This document shows positions 27,093 through 34,990 of a stretch of 64,000 nucleotides of DNA, piece by piece. The stretch is taken from contig NZ_JACHJI010000009.1 in NCBI RefSeq assembly GCF_014203535.1, positions 1 through 64,000 of the forward strand. Reading direction: 5' to 3'. The notes under the pieces are model-generated. The model did no database searches. It was given only the letters and a program-made list of their open reading frames with translations, and was not told the origin of the DNA. The stretch's first letter is position 1, and each line of letters opens with the position of its first letter. The position numbers and the translations under genes were made by a program. The stretch comes from Streptomyces griseomycini. Lineage in GTDB: Bacteria; Actinomycetota; Actinomycetes; Streptomycetales; Streptomycetaceae.

Positions 27093-28502
27093 TCAGTCCC
27101 CGGAGGGGGCCTGCCTGCGGCGGGTGACGACCAGGCCCGCTCCGCCGAGGACGACCAGGGCGATGGCGGTGCCGGCGATCCACGGGGTGGCGCTGGATGC
27201 TCCGGTCTCGGCGAGGTCGGTGTCGGTGGACGTGCCGGCGAGGGGGGTGGGGCCCGGGTCACCGAGGGTGTGGGTGGTGGTGCCGATCTCGGCGGCCCGG
27301 GTCCGGCAGTCGAGCATGCCGGTGAACCGCTGCTCGAGGCCGCCGGGCCCCTCGATCGTGAAGTCGTACGGCCGGTCCTCGCTCAGCGGGAGTGTCACCG
27401 TGCGGGTCTCGCCCGGCGCGACGGTGTGCTCCAGACCCGCCAGCTCGAAGGTGAAGGGTGCGTCGCCCCGGTTGGCGGCGGTGACGTCCACACCGCCCTC
27501 GGCGCAGTTCTCCCGGGCGGACAGGGCCGGTACCGGCCCCTTCTCCGCCCAGGTGGCGCTCGCCGTCGCCGAGACCGTCGACTCGCTCGACCCGGCCAGG
27601 ATCTGCGTCTGGCTCCGGCTCTCGGAGGCGAACGCACGGCCGACCGGGACCGTGGTCGAGGCCTGCGCGGTCAGCTGGGCCGTGTCCGCCGCCGCGTCCT
27701 CGGGCACGTCGAAGAACACCCGGCTGCCGTCGGCGGCGGTGGTGACGGGCTCGCCGTTCTCGTCGACGATCCGCACCCCGCTGGTGGCGGCGTCCGCCGG
27801 CGGGGAGACCGTGACGCTGCGCGCGTCCGTGCGCACCGTCACGGGGCCGATCCGCTCGCCCGGGCGGCCGGAGACCGCCGGCGGGTCCAGGGTCAGCGAC
27901 GCCCTCGGTTCCGGCTGGTTCCGGGCGTGCTTGTGCAGGTAGTCCGCGAGCTGCTCGGCCTGCGGGTCGACGGCGTCCACGGCCACGTCGTCGGAGTAGC
28001 GCCAGATGGCCACCTGCGTACCGGCCGCCGCGTCCTGCTCGGTGAGCTGGCCGCGCACGCCCGCCCGGTCGGCGAGCGCCGCGAGGTCGTTCACCTGGGG
28101 GTAGGAGTTCTGCAGGATCCAGCGGATCCGGCCGGCGTCCTCGTTGGTGCCCAGCGAGGTCCCGCTCCAGGGGGTCTCGTGATACCTGGCGTCCTTCTGC
28201 GTGGGCGTGTGGATGTCGACGCAGTAGGTCTGCAGCATGCCGCCGCCCTCGACGGACATCTCGAACAGGCCCGCCGACACCTGCTGGTCCCCGGCGGCGC
28301 CGCGTATCACGGCCGCGCCGTACGTCTTCAGCCCGCCTATGGTCGCGACCGCCCCGCCCTGCCTCGGCGCCGTCTCGTCGGCGACGGCGGTCCCGGCGCC
28401 GGCCAGCACGCCGGTGACGGCGAGCCCGGACACCAGCGTCCCGGCGGCGAGACGGGCCGCCCCTCGGCCACGCACGGACAAGGCGGAGAACGAAGCAAAC
28501 AC
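27093..28502 (-). CDS. LAETG-anchored thioester-domain surface protein
   Basis: 469 residues. A signal peptide (about 1-42) is followed by a thioester (TQXA/Cys-Gln) domain. Cys94 in QTYCVDIHTPT and Gln163 in GTQVAIWRY are positioned to form the internal Cys-Gln bond that lets such adhesins attach covalently to a target. Ig-like beta-rich repeats follow (about 190-420). The C-terminus has LAETG, a TM helix and RRR, the class E sortase signal used in Streptomyces. The GTG at 28502 is chosen for its AAGGGA site; the longer frame lacks coding character. A 10-bp inverted repeat (27065-27074 with 27098-27107) spans the stop codon. The target of the thioester is unknown. Confidence 0.9.
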   Translation of the reverse strand: MFASFSALSVRGRGAARLAAGTLVSGLAVTGVLAGAGTAVADETAPRQGGAVATIGGLKTYGAAVIRGAAGDQQVSAGLFEMSVEGGGMLQTYCVDIHTPTQKDARYHETPWSGTSLGTNEDAGRIRWILQNSYPQVNDLAALADRAGVRGQLTEQDAAAGTQVAIWRYSDDVAVDAVDPQAEQLADYLHKHARNQPEPRASLTLDPPAVSGRPGERIGPVTVRTDARSVTVSPPADAATSGVRIVDENGEPVTTAADGSRVFFDVPEDAAADTAQLTAQASTTVPVGRAFASESRSQTQILAGSSESTVSATASATWAEKGPVPALSARENCAEGGVDVTAANRGDAPFTFELAGLEHTVAPGETRTVTLPLSEDRPYDFTIEGPGGLEQRFTGMLDCRTRAAEIGTTTHTLGDPGPTPLAGTSTDTDLAETGASSATPWIAGTAIALVVLGGAGLVVTRRRQAPSGD

Positions 28503-28802
28503 CGAATTCCCTTCCGAGCAGGACCCGTTGGCGTGGGGGGACGGTCCCACCAGCAGAATCACCGGCCCCGAGCGTCCCGGGGGCCATGCCCGGAATCCTA
28601 AGGACGCGGTGTCACCGCGCTCGCCGATGATCCGTTCGGAGGGGTGATCCGACTCGGAATCGTTATCGCCGGGGCCGCCGCGAGCCGGACTTGTCGACAA
28701 ATCCGTCCGGGACCGTTCGGTACGCACACGCCGATAAGCCGCACTTCGGCCGACGCGCCGGCGCCGGGCGCGCACGGGCGCCGTCGGCGCGGACCGCTGA
28801 CA
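28503..28802. other. Gene-free region upstream of the thioester-domain gene
   Basis: 300 bp between the minus-strand thioester-domain gene and the end of ssbB. It contains a 10-bp palindrome TTGTCGACAA at 28691-28700 and a relatively AT-rich patch near 28650-28672 (GGAATCGTTATCG) that may hold the promoter. No convincing -35/-10 pair was found. No open reading frame with coding character is present. Confidence 0.5.
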
Positions 28803-29282
28803 TCAGGTCAGCACGGCTGGTTCCGGACGTCGTTGGGGAACGCTCGCGGTTCCCTCCGGCGCCTCACCGGGCCGGGTCGCCCAGTCGGGCTCGGACCGGT
28901 CCGGTGCCACCGCCTGCTCCGGCCGGCCCGTGCGCTTGAAGGCGGAGGTGCCGCGGGCGAGGTCGTGGCCGATCGCCACCGCGTCGATGTCCGCCGACAC
29001 CCAGCCCTGCTGTCCCTCGCGCAGCTCCGTGCGCACCTTCAACCGGCCCTGGACGACCACCGGTTCGCCCACCGACAGCGAGGCGGCGGCGTTGGCGGCG
29101 AGCTGCCGGTTGGCCCACACCGTGAAGAAGTTGGTGTGCCCGTCCGTCCACGCGCCCTTCTCCCGGTCCCAGTACCGCGAGGTGACCGCGAGCCGGAACC
29201 TCGCCGACGGACCGGACGCCGTCTCCCGGTACACCGGCTGCGTCGCCACGTTGCCCACCGCACAGACCATCGTCTCGTTCAT
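28803..29282 (-). CDS. ssbB: Single-stranded DNA-binding protein SsbB
   Basis: 159 residues. An OB fold spans about 1-110 (MNETMVCAVGNVAT, ARFRLAVTSRYWD, TNFFTVWANRQLA, VVVQGRLKV). The C-terminus ends PEPAVLT and lacks the acidic DDDIPF-type tail of the essential SsbA. This is the mark of the paralogue SsbB, which in Streptomyces is needed for chromosome segregation in sporulation. The ATG at 29282 starts the conserved MNETMV sequence; the longer frame to 29513 is not supported. The dynamin pair needed for sporulation septation lies upstream on the same strand. Confidence 0.92.
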   Translation of the reverse strand: MNETMVCAVGNVATQPVYRETASGPSARFRLAVTSRYWDREKGAWTDGHTNFFTVWANRQLAANAAASLSVGEPVVVQGRLKVRTELREGQQGWVSADIDAVAIGHDLARGTSAFKRTGRPEQAVAPDRSEPDWATRPGEAPEGTASVPQRRPEPAVLT

Positions 29283-29656
29283 CGCGCTTCCCTCCCTCGG
29301 CCGGGCACCGCCGCCGGCGCCGGCCGGATCCGCGTACGGGCCCGTCCCGTACGGCTGCGTCCGCCGCGACGGCCGCGTACTCGCGGGAAGCACGCCGCCG
29401 TCGCCGCGGCGACCGCACACCGTGCCGCGATCACCGCGAAACCAGACTGCCCGCGCCGGACCGGGCCCGCCGATCGCTGTGGACCACCGCCGTCCTGTGG
29501 ACATCTCCGTCACCCGGACGAGTCACCCGCAGCCGCCCCGGGTCGGTCCACGGCCGCCTCCCGATCGTTCTGCGGCCGCCCCACGACCGCCCCGGGGCCG
29601 GCCCACAGCCGTCCCGGAGTCCCGGCCGTCCCGGAGTCCCGGCCGTCCCGGGGCCC
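29283..29656. other. Gene-free region between dynB and ssbB with a short tandem repeat
   Basis: 374 bp with no credible gene. A 17-bp unit (GTCCCGGAGTCCCGGCC) is repeated in tandem at 29611-29627 and 29628-29644, with a partial third copy to about 29653, immediately after the dynB stop on the minus strand. It may form GC-rich structure that ends the dynAB transcript. The ssbB promoter should lie nearer 29290-29450, but no clear boxes are visible. Confidence 0.5.
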
Positions 29657-31636
29657 TCAGCCGCCCCCGATCCGGGCTCCCGCCCCCACCCCCACGACCC
29701 GCCCGTACTGCTCCCGCACCTCCCGGTACCGCAGCAGCTCCGCCGCCACCGGATCCAGGACCCTGGCCCGGCCGCACCCGGAGGCCGCCTCCCGCAACCG
29801 TCTCTCCGCCTCCTGCCCGTATCTCCGGGCCGGTCCCCGGGCGGCCATGCGGCAGCTCCACTCGATGAGCGGCCCGCCGACGATGCCGATCACCATCAGC
29901 AGCACCGGCACACCCAGGTTGGGCGACACGACCCCGATGATCTGGCCCAGCAGCCACAGCCCGCCCACGAACTGGAGGACCGTCATCGACGCCTGGGCGA
30001 GTACGGCCACCGGCCACCACCCGGGCCGCGGCGGCCTGCCCGGCGGCAGTCCCGCGCGCACGGCCAGCTCGTCCAGCGCCTCCGGCAGCCCCTGGGAGCC
30101 GCGCACCGCCGCCTCCCGCACCGCCTGCGCCCACGACGCCGGCAGTCCGGCCGAGGCCCGGTCGGCCACCGTGCGCACCGCCTGTTCCACGCGCTGGCGG
30201 GCCGTGATCTCCTCGTCGTCCTGTCCGCGCAGGAGCTGCCGTCCGGTGACCGGGTCGCCCCGGTCCTGGCACCAGCGCCACAGCCGCAGCCAGGGCGTGC
30301 CGCACGCGCGGTTGGCGTTGCGCAGCCACGCCCGCTCGGCGGCCTCGCCCGCCGCGGTGGCGCCCACGGCGTCCGCGAGCCGGTCCAAAAACTCCTCGCG
30401 CGCCTCCTCGCTCAGCCCGGCGCGCCCCCGGGTGGCGTACGCGGGCCACAGCCGGGCCGCCGCGACGTCCACGTCCGCGGAGATCCGGCGGGCCGGGGCC
30501 CCGCGCTCGACCACGAACCGGCTCAGCGCCTCCCGCAGTTCACCGACCCCGTCGCCGGTGAGCGCGGACAGCGCGAGCACGGTCGTCCCGGGTTCGCCGT
30601 ACTCCCCGAGGGCGACGCCGTCCTCGTCGAGCAGGCGCCGCAGATCGTCCAGGACCTGGTCGGCGGCCTCGCCGGGCAGCCGGTCGATCTGGTTGAGGAC
30701 GACGAACATGACCTCCGCGTGAGCCGCCATGGGCCGCAGGTAGCGCTCGTGCAGCATGGCGTCGGCGTACTTCTCGGGGTCGACGACCCAGATGACCGCG
30801 TCGACCAGCGCCAGCACGCGGTCCACCTGCTCGCGGTGCTGTACGGCCGCCGAGTCGTGGTCGGGCAGATCGACCAGGACGAGGCCGCGCAGCCGCTCGT
30901 CCGCGTCCACCGTCGCCTGCAGCGGCCGCCGCCTGAGCCGGGGCGGGATGCCGAGCCGTTCGACGAGGCTCGCCGCGCCGTCGCTCCAGCTGCACGCGAT
31001 GGGCGCGGCGGTGGTCGGCCGCCGTACCCCGGTCTCCGAGATGGCCACTCCGGCCAGCGCGTTGAACAGCTGCGACTTGCCGCTGCCGGTCGCGCCCGCG
31101 ATGGCGACGACGGTGTGCTGCCCGGAGAGCCTGCGCCGTACGGCGGCCTCCTCCAGCACCCGGCCCGCCTCCGCGAGGGTCCGGTTGTCGAGCCGGGTGC
31201 GGGAGAGCCCGACCAGCTCGCGCAGCGCCTCGAGCCGCAGCCGCAGCGGCGTGTCGTACGCCAGGGGGGGCACGGGCCGCGGCACGGGGCTCCGGGGCTC
31301 CGTCGCGGCGGACTGTTCCGCCCCGGCGTTCTCGGCCACCCGCCGGGCGATCAGCCCGTCGTCCCAGGCCTCCGCTCCGGTTCCCGTACGGCGGGCGCGG
31401 TGGTCCGCCGCCGGGTCCGCACGGTCCCCGCGGGACGGACCGCCGGCGCCGTCGCGGTCGTCCTCCCCGGACGGCCCGGACGGCCCGGACGGCCCGGGCG
31501 GCCCCGACGCCCCACGACCGCCCTCCCCGGGGTGGGCGTGCTCACGGTCGTCGCGTTCCGGCCGGTCCTCGTCACGGGGGGTGTCCCCCCGGCGATCGGG
31601 GTGCTCGGTGTGGTCCTGGTCAGTGACGGCGGTCAC
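29657..31636 (-). CDS. dynB: Dynamin-like GTPase DynB (YfjP family, membrane-bound)
   Basis: 659 residues. An acidic, disordered N-terminus (1-110) is followed by a GTPase domain with P-loop AIAGATGSGKSQ, G3 VDLPDHDS and G4 VLNQIDRLP. A helical stalk follows, then two adjacent TM helices (about 545-600: ASMTVLQFVGGLWLL and VLLMVIGIVGG), with a basic C-terminus. The size, the two TM segments and the upstream TM-less GTPase match DynB of Streptomyces. DynB works with DynA to stabilise FtsZ ladders during sporulation septation. GTG start at 31636, 3 bp after the dynA stop. The symbol rests on memory of the DynAB description. Confidence 0.85.
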   Translation of the reverse strand: MTAVTDQDHTEHPDRRGDTPRDEDRPERDDREHAHPGEGGRGASGPPGPSGPSGPSGEDDRDGAGGPSRGDRADPAADHRARRTGTGAEAWDDGLIARRVAENAGAEQSAATEPRSPVPRPVPPLAYDTPLRLRLEALRELVGLSRTRLDNRTLAEAGRVLEEAAVRRRLSGQHTVVAIAGATGSGKSQLFNALAGVAISETGVRRPTTAAPIACSWSDGAASLVERLGIPPRLRRRPLQATVDADERLRGLVLVDLPDHDSAAVQHREQVDRVLALVDAVIWVVDPEKYADAMLHERYLRPMAAHAEVMFVVLNQIDRLPGEAADQVLDDLRRLLDEDGVALGEYGEPGTTVLALSALTGDGVGELREALSRFVVERGAPARRISADVDVAAARLWPAYATRGRAGLSEEAREEFLDRLADAVGATAAGEAAERAWLRNANRACGTPWLRLWRWCQDRGDPVTGRQLLRGQDDEEITARQRVEQAVRTVADRASAGLPASWAQAVREAAVRGSQGLPEALDELAVRAGLPPGRPPRPGWWPVAVLAQASMTVLQFVGGLWLLGQIIGVVSPNLGVPVLLMVIGIVGGPLIEWSCRMAARGPARRYGQEAERRLREAASGCGRARVLDPVAAELLRYREVREQYGRVVGVGAGARIGGG

Positions 31637-31639
31637 CGG

Positions 31640-33250
31640 TCACCTCTCCTTCTGCAGTACGGACAGCGCGGCGATGAGTTCGGCCTGGGGTTCCGCGTGC
31701 ACCTCGAGCGCGTCGAGCGGGGCGAGCCGACGTTCCCGTTCGGCGTGCATGACCCGGTCCATGTACTCCAGGAGCAGCCGTCCGCCCCGGTCACGCAGCC
31801 GCAGCGCCCCGTGGGCGCCGATCCGTTCGGCGAGCCCCTCCCCGGCGGTGCGGGTCCGGCGGCCGCCCAGCAGCACCGTGGCGACCAGCGCGGCGACCGT
31901 CTCGGGGTCGGGCGCGACGCCGCGGTCCAGCTCGCGCACCTCGTCCTCGGCGTACTCCTCGAGCTCACGCCGCCAGCGCCGTACGGCCAGCCCGATCCGG
32001 TGCTCGGCGCCCTCCGGTGAGGAGTCCCGGCCGACGAGCTCGGGGGCGTCCGCCGCGGGCTCGCGCCGCCAGGCCTCGTCGACGCGCTCGTCGGCGGCGG
32101 CGACGGCGCACAGCAGCAGCGTGCTCAGGCTCTCCGTCAGGGCGTCGAGCAGCTCGCCGGGGGTGCAGTCGAGCGGGAAGGCGCGCCAGCGCTTGAGCGC
32201 GTCCCCGGAGAGCACGGCCCCGGCCTGCAGCCGGCCCCGCACGCGCGCGTGCTCGCTGTCGTACGCCCCGTCGACGGCCGCGGTGAGCCGCAGCGCGGCC
32301 GCGTACTGCGCGGCGGCGGCCCCGGCCAGTTCGGGCATGCGGGTGTCGAGGGAGCTGAGGACGCCGTACGCGGTGCGGGCCATGACGTGCTGCCGGGCGG
32401 CGGGATCGTGCGTCTGGTGCACGAGCCAGGTCCGCAGCGACGCCACGGCGGTGGCGGGCAGCAGCCCGCCGCCCCAGGCCGACTCGGGCAGCTCGGGCAC
32501 GGTGAAGCGCGGTACGTGGCCGAGGCCGGCCTTGGTGAGCAGGGCGCCGTACTGCCGTGACACCTCGTTCACGACCTGGTGGGGCACGCGGTCCAGGACG
32601 GTCACCAGGGTGACGTCGTACTCCTTGGCGGTCCGCAGCATGTACCAGGGCACGGCGTCCGCGTAGCGGGCGGCGGTGGTGACCATGATCCAGATGTCCG
32701 CGGCACAGATGAGTTCGGCGGCGAGGACCCGGTTGTCGGACACCAGGGAATCGACGTCGGGCGCGTCCAGGAGGGCCAGGCCGGGGGGCAGGGTGTCGGC
32801 GGTCTCGACGCGCAGCACGCGCGCGGGGTTCTCGCCGGGGAGGAGCAGCTCCTCCGACGGGTCCTGGTGACGGGGCACCCACACGCGTGTGAGGTCGGGC
32901 AGCACCCTCATCCCGCTGAACCAGTGATGGTCCTCCGGATGGCAGACGAGCACCGGCGTCCGTGTCGTCGGCCGCAGCACGCCCGCCTCGCTGACCCGCC
33001 GCCCCACCAGGGAGTTCACCAGGGTGGACTTCCCGGCTCCGGTGGATCCTCCGACGACGGCCAGCAAGGGCGCTTCGGGATCCCTCAGCCGGGGCACCAG
33101 ATAGTCGTCGAGCTGCGCGAGCAGTTCGTCGCGGTTGGCACGCGCGCGTGGGGCCCCCGCCAGGGGCAGCGGGAAGCGTGCGGCGGCGACACGGTCGCGC
33201 AGGGCGGAGAGTGCGTCGAGCAGCTGAGGCCGTACGTCCAAGGTCACCAC
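31640..33250 (-). CDS. dynA: Dynamin-like GTPase DynA
   Basis: About 536 residues, cytoplasmic. P-loop VVGGSTGAGKST (near 60-72) and G3 LLDAPDVDS are clear. The G4 motif is weak (TVLDRVP), as in other bacterial dynamin-like proteins. The rest is helical. In Streptomyces DynA partners DynB at sporulation septa. The GTG pair at 33250/33247 is taken as start. An ATG further upstream would add codons rich in A/T at third positions (Phe-Gln-Asn-Ser-Pro-Lys), unlike the rest of the gene, so that segment reads as leader DNA. No strong ribosome site precedes the GTG. Confidence 0.85.
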   Translation of the reverse strand: MVTLDVRPQLLDALSALRDRVAAARFPLPLAGAPRARANRDELLAQLDDYLVPRLRDPEAPLLAVVGGSTGAGKSTLVNSLVGRRVSEAGVLRPTTRTPVLVCHPEDHHWFSGMRVLPDLTRVWVPRHQDPSEELLLPGENPARVLRVETADTLPPGLALLDAPDVDSLVSDNRVLAAELICAADIWIMVTTAARYADAVPWYMLRTAKEYDVTLVTVLDRVPHQVVNEVSRQYGALLTKAGLGHVPRFTVPELPESAWGGGLLPATAVASLRTWLVHQTHDPAARQHVMARTAYGVLSSLDTRMPELAGAAAAQYAAALRLTAAVDGAYDSEHARVRGRLQAGAVLSGDALKRWRAFPLDCTPGELLDALTESLSTLLLCAVAAADERVDEAWRREPAADAPELVGRDSSPEGAEHRIGLAVRRWRRELEEYAEDEVRELDRGVAPDPETVAALVATVLLGGRRTRTAGEGLAERIGAHGALRLRDRGGRLLLEYMDRVMHAERERRLAPLDALEVHAEPQAELIAALSVLQKER

Positions 33251-33572
33251 ATGCGAAGAATGCCCAATTTTAGGGGAATTCTGAAACATATGAGCATGTC
33301 TGCGCGCCGACAGGACACAAGGGACGGAAGGAACGACCGGGACACGGGCGCGGCCCAGGCATAACGAGTGCACAACACCCGGTGCGCGAGACGCCAAAAG
33401 CGATGCACGATTCGTACCTGCCTGCGATTATCAGGACCGCTTCACCGAACCTCCACACCGAGCCACGGAGGCGAGGCGACAGGGACAAGGATGCGGGAGC
33501 CCTATCCTTGTCTCCGGCAACGTCAGGGAGCGGCCCGGACCCGGGCACCACGACGACAGGCCACCACACCCG
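33251..33572. other. Divergent leader region between dynA and tRNA-Arg
   Basis: 322 bp without a gene. It is noticeably AT-richer near 33255-33300 and 33395-33445, as expected for promoters firing both ways. An inverted repeat (GACAAGGAT with ATCCTTGTC, 33484-33492 and 33504-33512, 11-nt loop) lies 60 bp upstream of the tRNA. No promoter pair is clean enough to name. Confidence 0.5.
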
Positions 33573-33648
33573 GCCCCCGTAGCTCAGTGGATAGAGCAGG
33601 CGCCTTCTAAGCGCTTGGCCGCAGGTTCGAGTCCTGCCGGGGGCGCCA
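33573..33648 (+). tRNA. tRNA-Arg (anticodon TCT), CCA encoded
   Basis: A complete cloverleaf is readable. The acceptor stem is GCCCCCG (33573-33579) with CGGGGGC (33638-33644). The D-arm is AGCTCAGTGGATAGAGC. The anticodon loop CTTCTAA has anticodon TCT. The T-arm is GCAGG-TTCGAGT-CCTGC. The discriminator is G, followed by an encoded CCA (33646-33648). It reads the AGA codon, which is rare in this GC-rich genome. A terminator follows directly, and an integrase relic lies downstream, so the tRNA 3' end has probably served as an attachment site. Confidence 0.97.
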
Positions 33649-33654
33649 CTCTCC

Positions 33655-33679
33655 GCCCTCCCCTCCGGGAGGGCTTTTT
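33655..33679 (+). terminator. Rho-independent terminator of tRNA-Arg
   Basis: An 8-bp GC-rich stem (GCCCTCCC with GGGAGGGC) and a 4-nt loop are followed by five T. It begins 7 bp after the encoded CCA, a textbook intrinsic terminator for the tRNA transcript. Confidence 0.92.
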
Positions 33680-33823
33680 GCTGGTCAGGGCCGGTGCCGG
33701 CCGCCATGACGAAGCCCCGGACGCCCTCTTGGCGATCAAGGGCGGACTCCGGGGCCGTCCGGCTGTCACCGGGTTTTCGCGGGTGGCCGTGTCGAATACG
33801 TGTCGAAGTTCCCGGCCGGTGAA

Positions 33824-34042
33824 TCAGCCGGCGCCGGGTGCCTCCGGCAAGTCGCCCGCGGCTTCGAGCCGCCGTTTCAGGTCCGGCAGCTGCCCGTCGA
33901 CGCACCGGGCGTATGTGACGGGGAGCACGGCCGCGCTGTTCCCGGCCCACTCCGCCGCCTGGGCGGACGGAGCGCCGTCGTTGGGCCGCTCGCTCAGGCG
34001 CGTGTGCCGGTTGGCGTACACGCGCCGCCCGGCCGTGCCCAT
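33824..34042 (-). pseudogene. Relic of a tyrosine-recombinase (phage-type) integrase, C-terminal end
   Basis: About 72 residues read like the end of actinobacterial site-specific integrases: a box II-like NRHTRLS, then PSAQAAEWAGNSAAVL, TYARCVDGQ and a final KRRLEAA helix. Intact proteins are about 400 residues and have a Tyr-bearing AEWAGHS...YA(K/R)C end like this one. Here the frame is open only from 34042. The DNA upstream (to about 34290) reads as possible integrase remnants in other frames, so the gene is truncated and frameshifted. It lies 176 bp from tRNA-Arg, on the opposite strand, the usual position of an integrase at its attachment site. No second copy of the tRNA 3' end was found in the window. 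Confidence 0.7.
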
Positions 34043-34354
34043 GGCCCGAGCGCGGCCCGCACCACCGGATCACCCGCGTCGGCGAGCGCCAGGGCGTCCC
34101 CGTGCTCGCCGACCGCGCCCGCCCGGACGCCGGGCCAGGGGAGACCGCACCGGTCAGGCGCCCCGCCGGGCCGCGACTTGCCGCTCATCCGGCACACGGT
34201 CGTCCGCGCGCCCTCCGCAGCACGGGCACCGGTGGAGCGGGGCGTGGCCGGCCCGAAGTCCTGGCGCGTCTTCCGCGGAGCCCGGTGCAGCACGGATCGG
34301 ACGTCGTCGATCGCCGCAGCCGCCCCACCCCCGGAGCGTCAACGCCGAAGAGCC
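34043..34354. other. Degraded region between integrase relic and DUF6416-like gene
   Basis: 312 bp with no intact gene. On the minus strand several short frames contain stretches that may be eroded integrase sequence. Codon-position bias is weak compared with neighbouring genes, which fits decaying DNA left from an excised or deleted mobile element. Confidence 0.4.
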
Positions 34355-34759
34355 TCACGGGCCGAGCCGGGCAGCCAGGAACACCGCCGCCACCGAGGGG
34401 CGGACCGCGTAGGTCGCGCCCGCGCTCCCCTCGGGGGCCTCCCACCAGTGGAACGGGTACCGCCGCCCGCTCCTGCCGCGTGCCTTGCTCATCCCGGACA
34501 GCACACCTGCCACGCGCCGCGCCGGATCGCCCCCGTTCGGCCCGCCCAGGACCTCGTCCACCAGCTCCGTGCAGTGGACCCTCCGGCCGGGGTTGCGCAG
34601 CAGGTGCTCGAACACCTGCCGGGCCTGCGGCGCGAGTTCGGCCAGGAACACCGCGGCGCGCCCCAAGTCCTCGGGGCCCCATTCCGGGGCGTCGTCGTGC
34701 CCCTCTCCACCGGAGTGCCCCGCCCATCGCGGATCAGCCTCAGCCAGATACGCCGTCAT
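34355..34759 (-). CDS. Small DUF6416-like protein
   Basis: 134 residues from an ATG at 34759. The core (AAVFLAELAPQARQVFEHLLRNPGRRVHCTEL) looks like a winged-helix segment, followed by GVLSGMSKARGRSGRRYPFHWWE and a short end. This resembles the actinobacterial DUF6416 family as I remember it, whose members have a helical domain with a FHWWE-like beta hairpin. A much longer open frame continues upstream on this strand but is only the shadow of the hydrolase gene. The neighbourhood (tRNA, integrase relic) suggests mobile-element cargo. Function unknown. Confidence 0.5.
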   Translation of the reverse strand: MTAYLAEADPRWAGHSGGEGHDDAPEWGPEDLGRAAVFLAELAPQARQVFEHLLRNPGRRVHCTELVDEVLGGPNGGDPARRVAGVLSGMSKARGRSGRRYPFHWWEAPEGSAGATYAVRPSVAAVFLAARLGP

Positions 34760-34990
34760 GTCCGCCCCCACGTCCCGTCCTCGAGGGCCTTCATTCTGCC
34801 CGCGCCGGACGCGTCCCGGGGCTGCCGCACCCCCGACCGGCCTCACCTCCGGCGACGCCGACCGTCGGCCGGTAAGCAGATCCGCCAGGATCGCCCACAA
34901 TTGAGTGATTGCGCCGGGACGGTGGGGTTCCTGGTAATCATGGAGCGGTTCGCCGTCTTTCCGTCGTTCCGCTGTTTCCCGGAGCCGCTC

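Noticed and set aside
33270..34073. Minus-strand open frame across tRNA-Arg
   Set aside because: Part of it is simply the translated complement of the tRNA (GRTRTCG-like string, a known artefact).
33800..34939. N-terminal extension of the alpha/beta hydrolase frame
   Set aside because: The frame is open from 33800 but crosses the integrase relic and the DUF6416-like gene in antisense, and has no hydrolase-related sequence.
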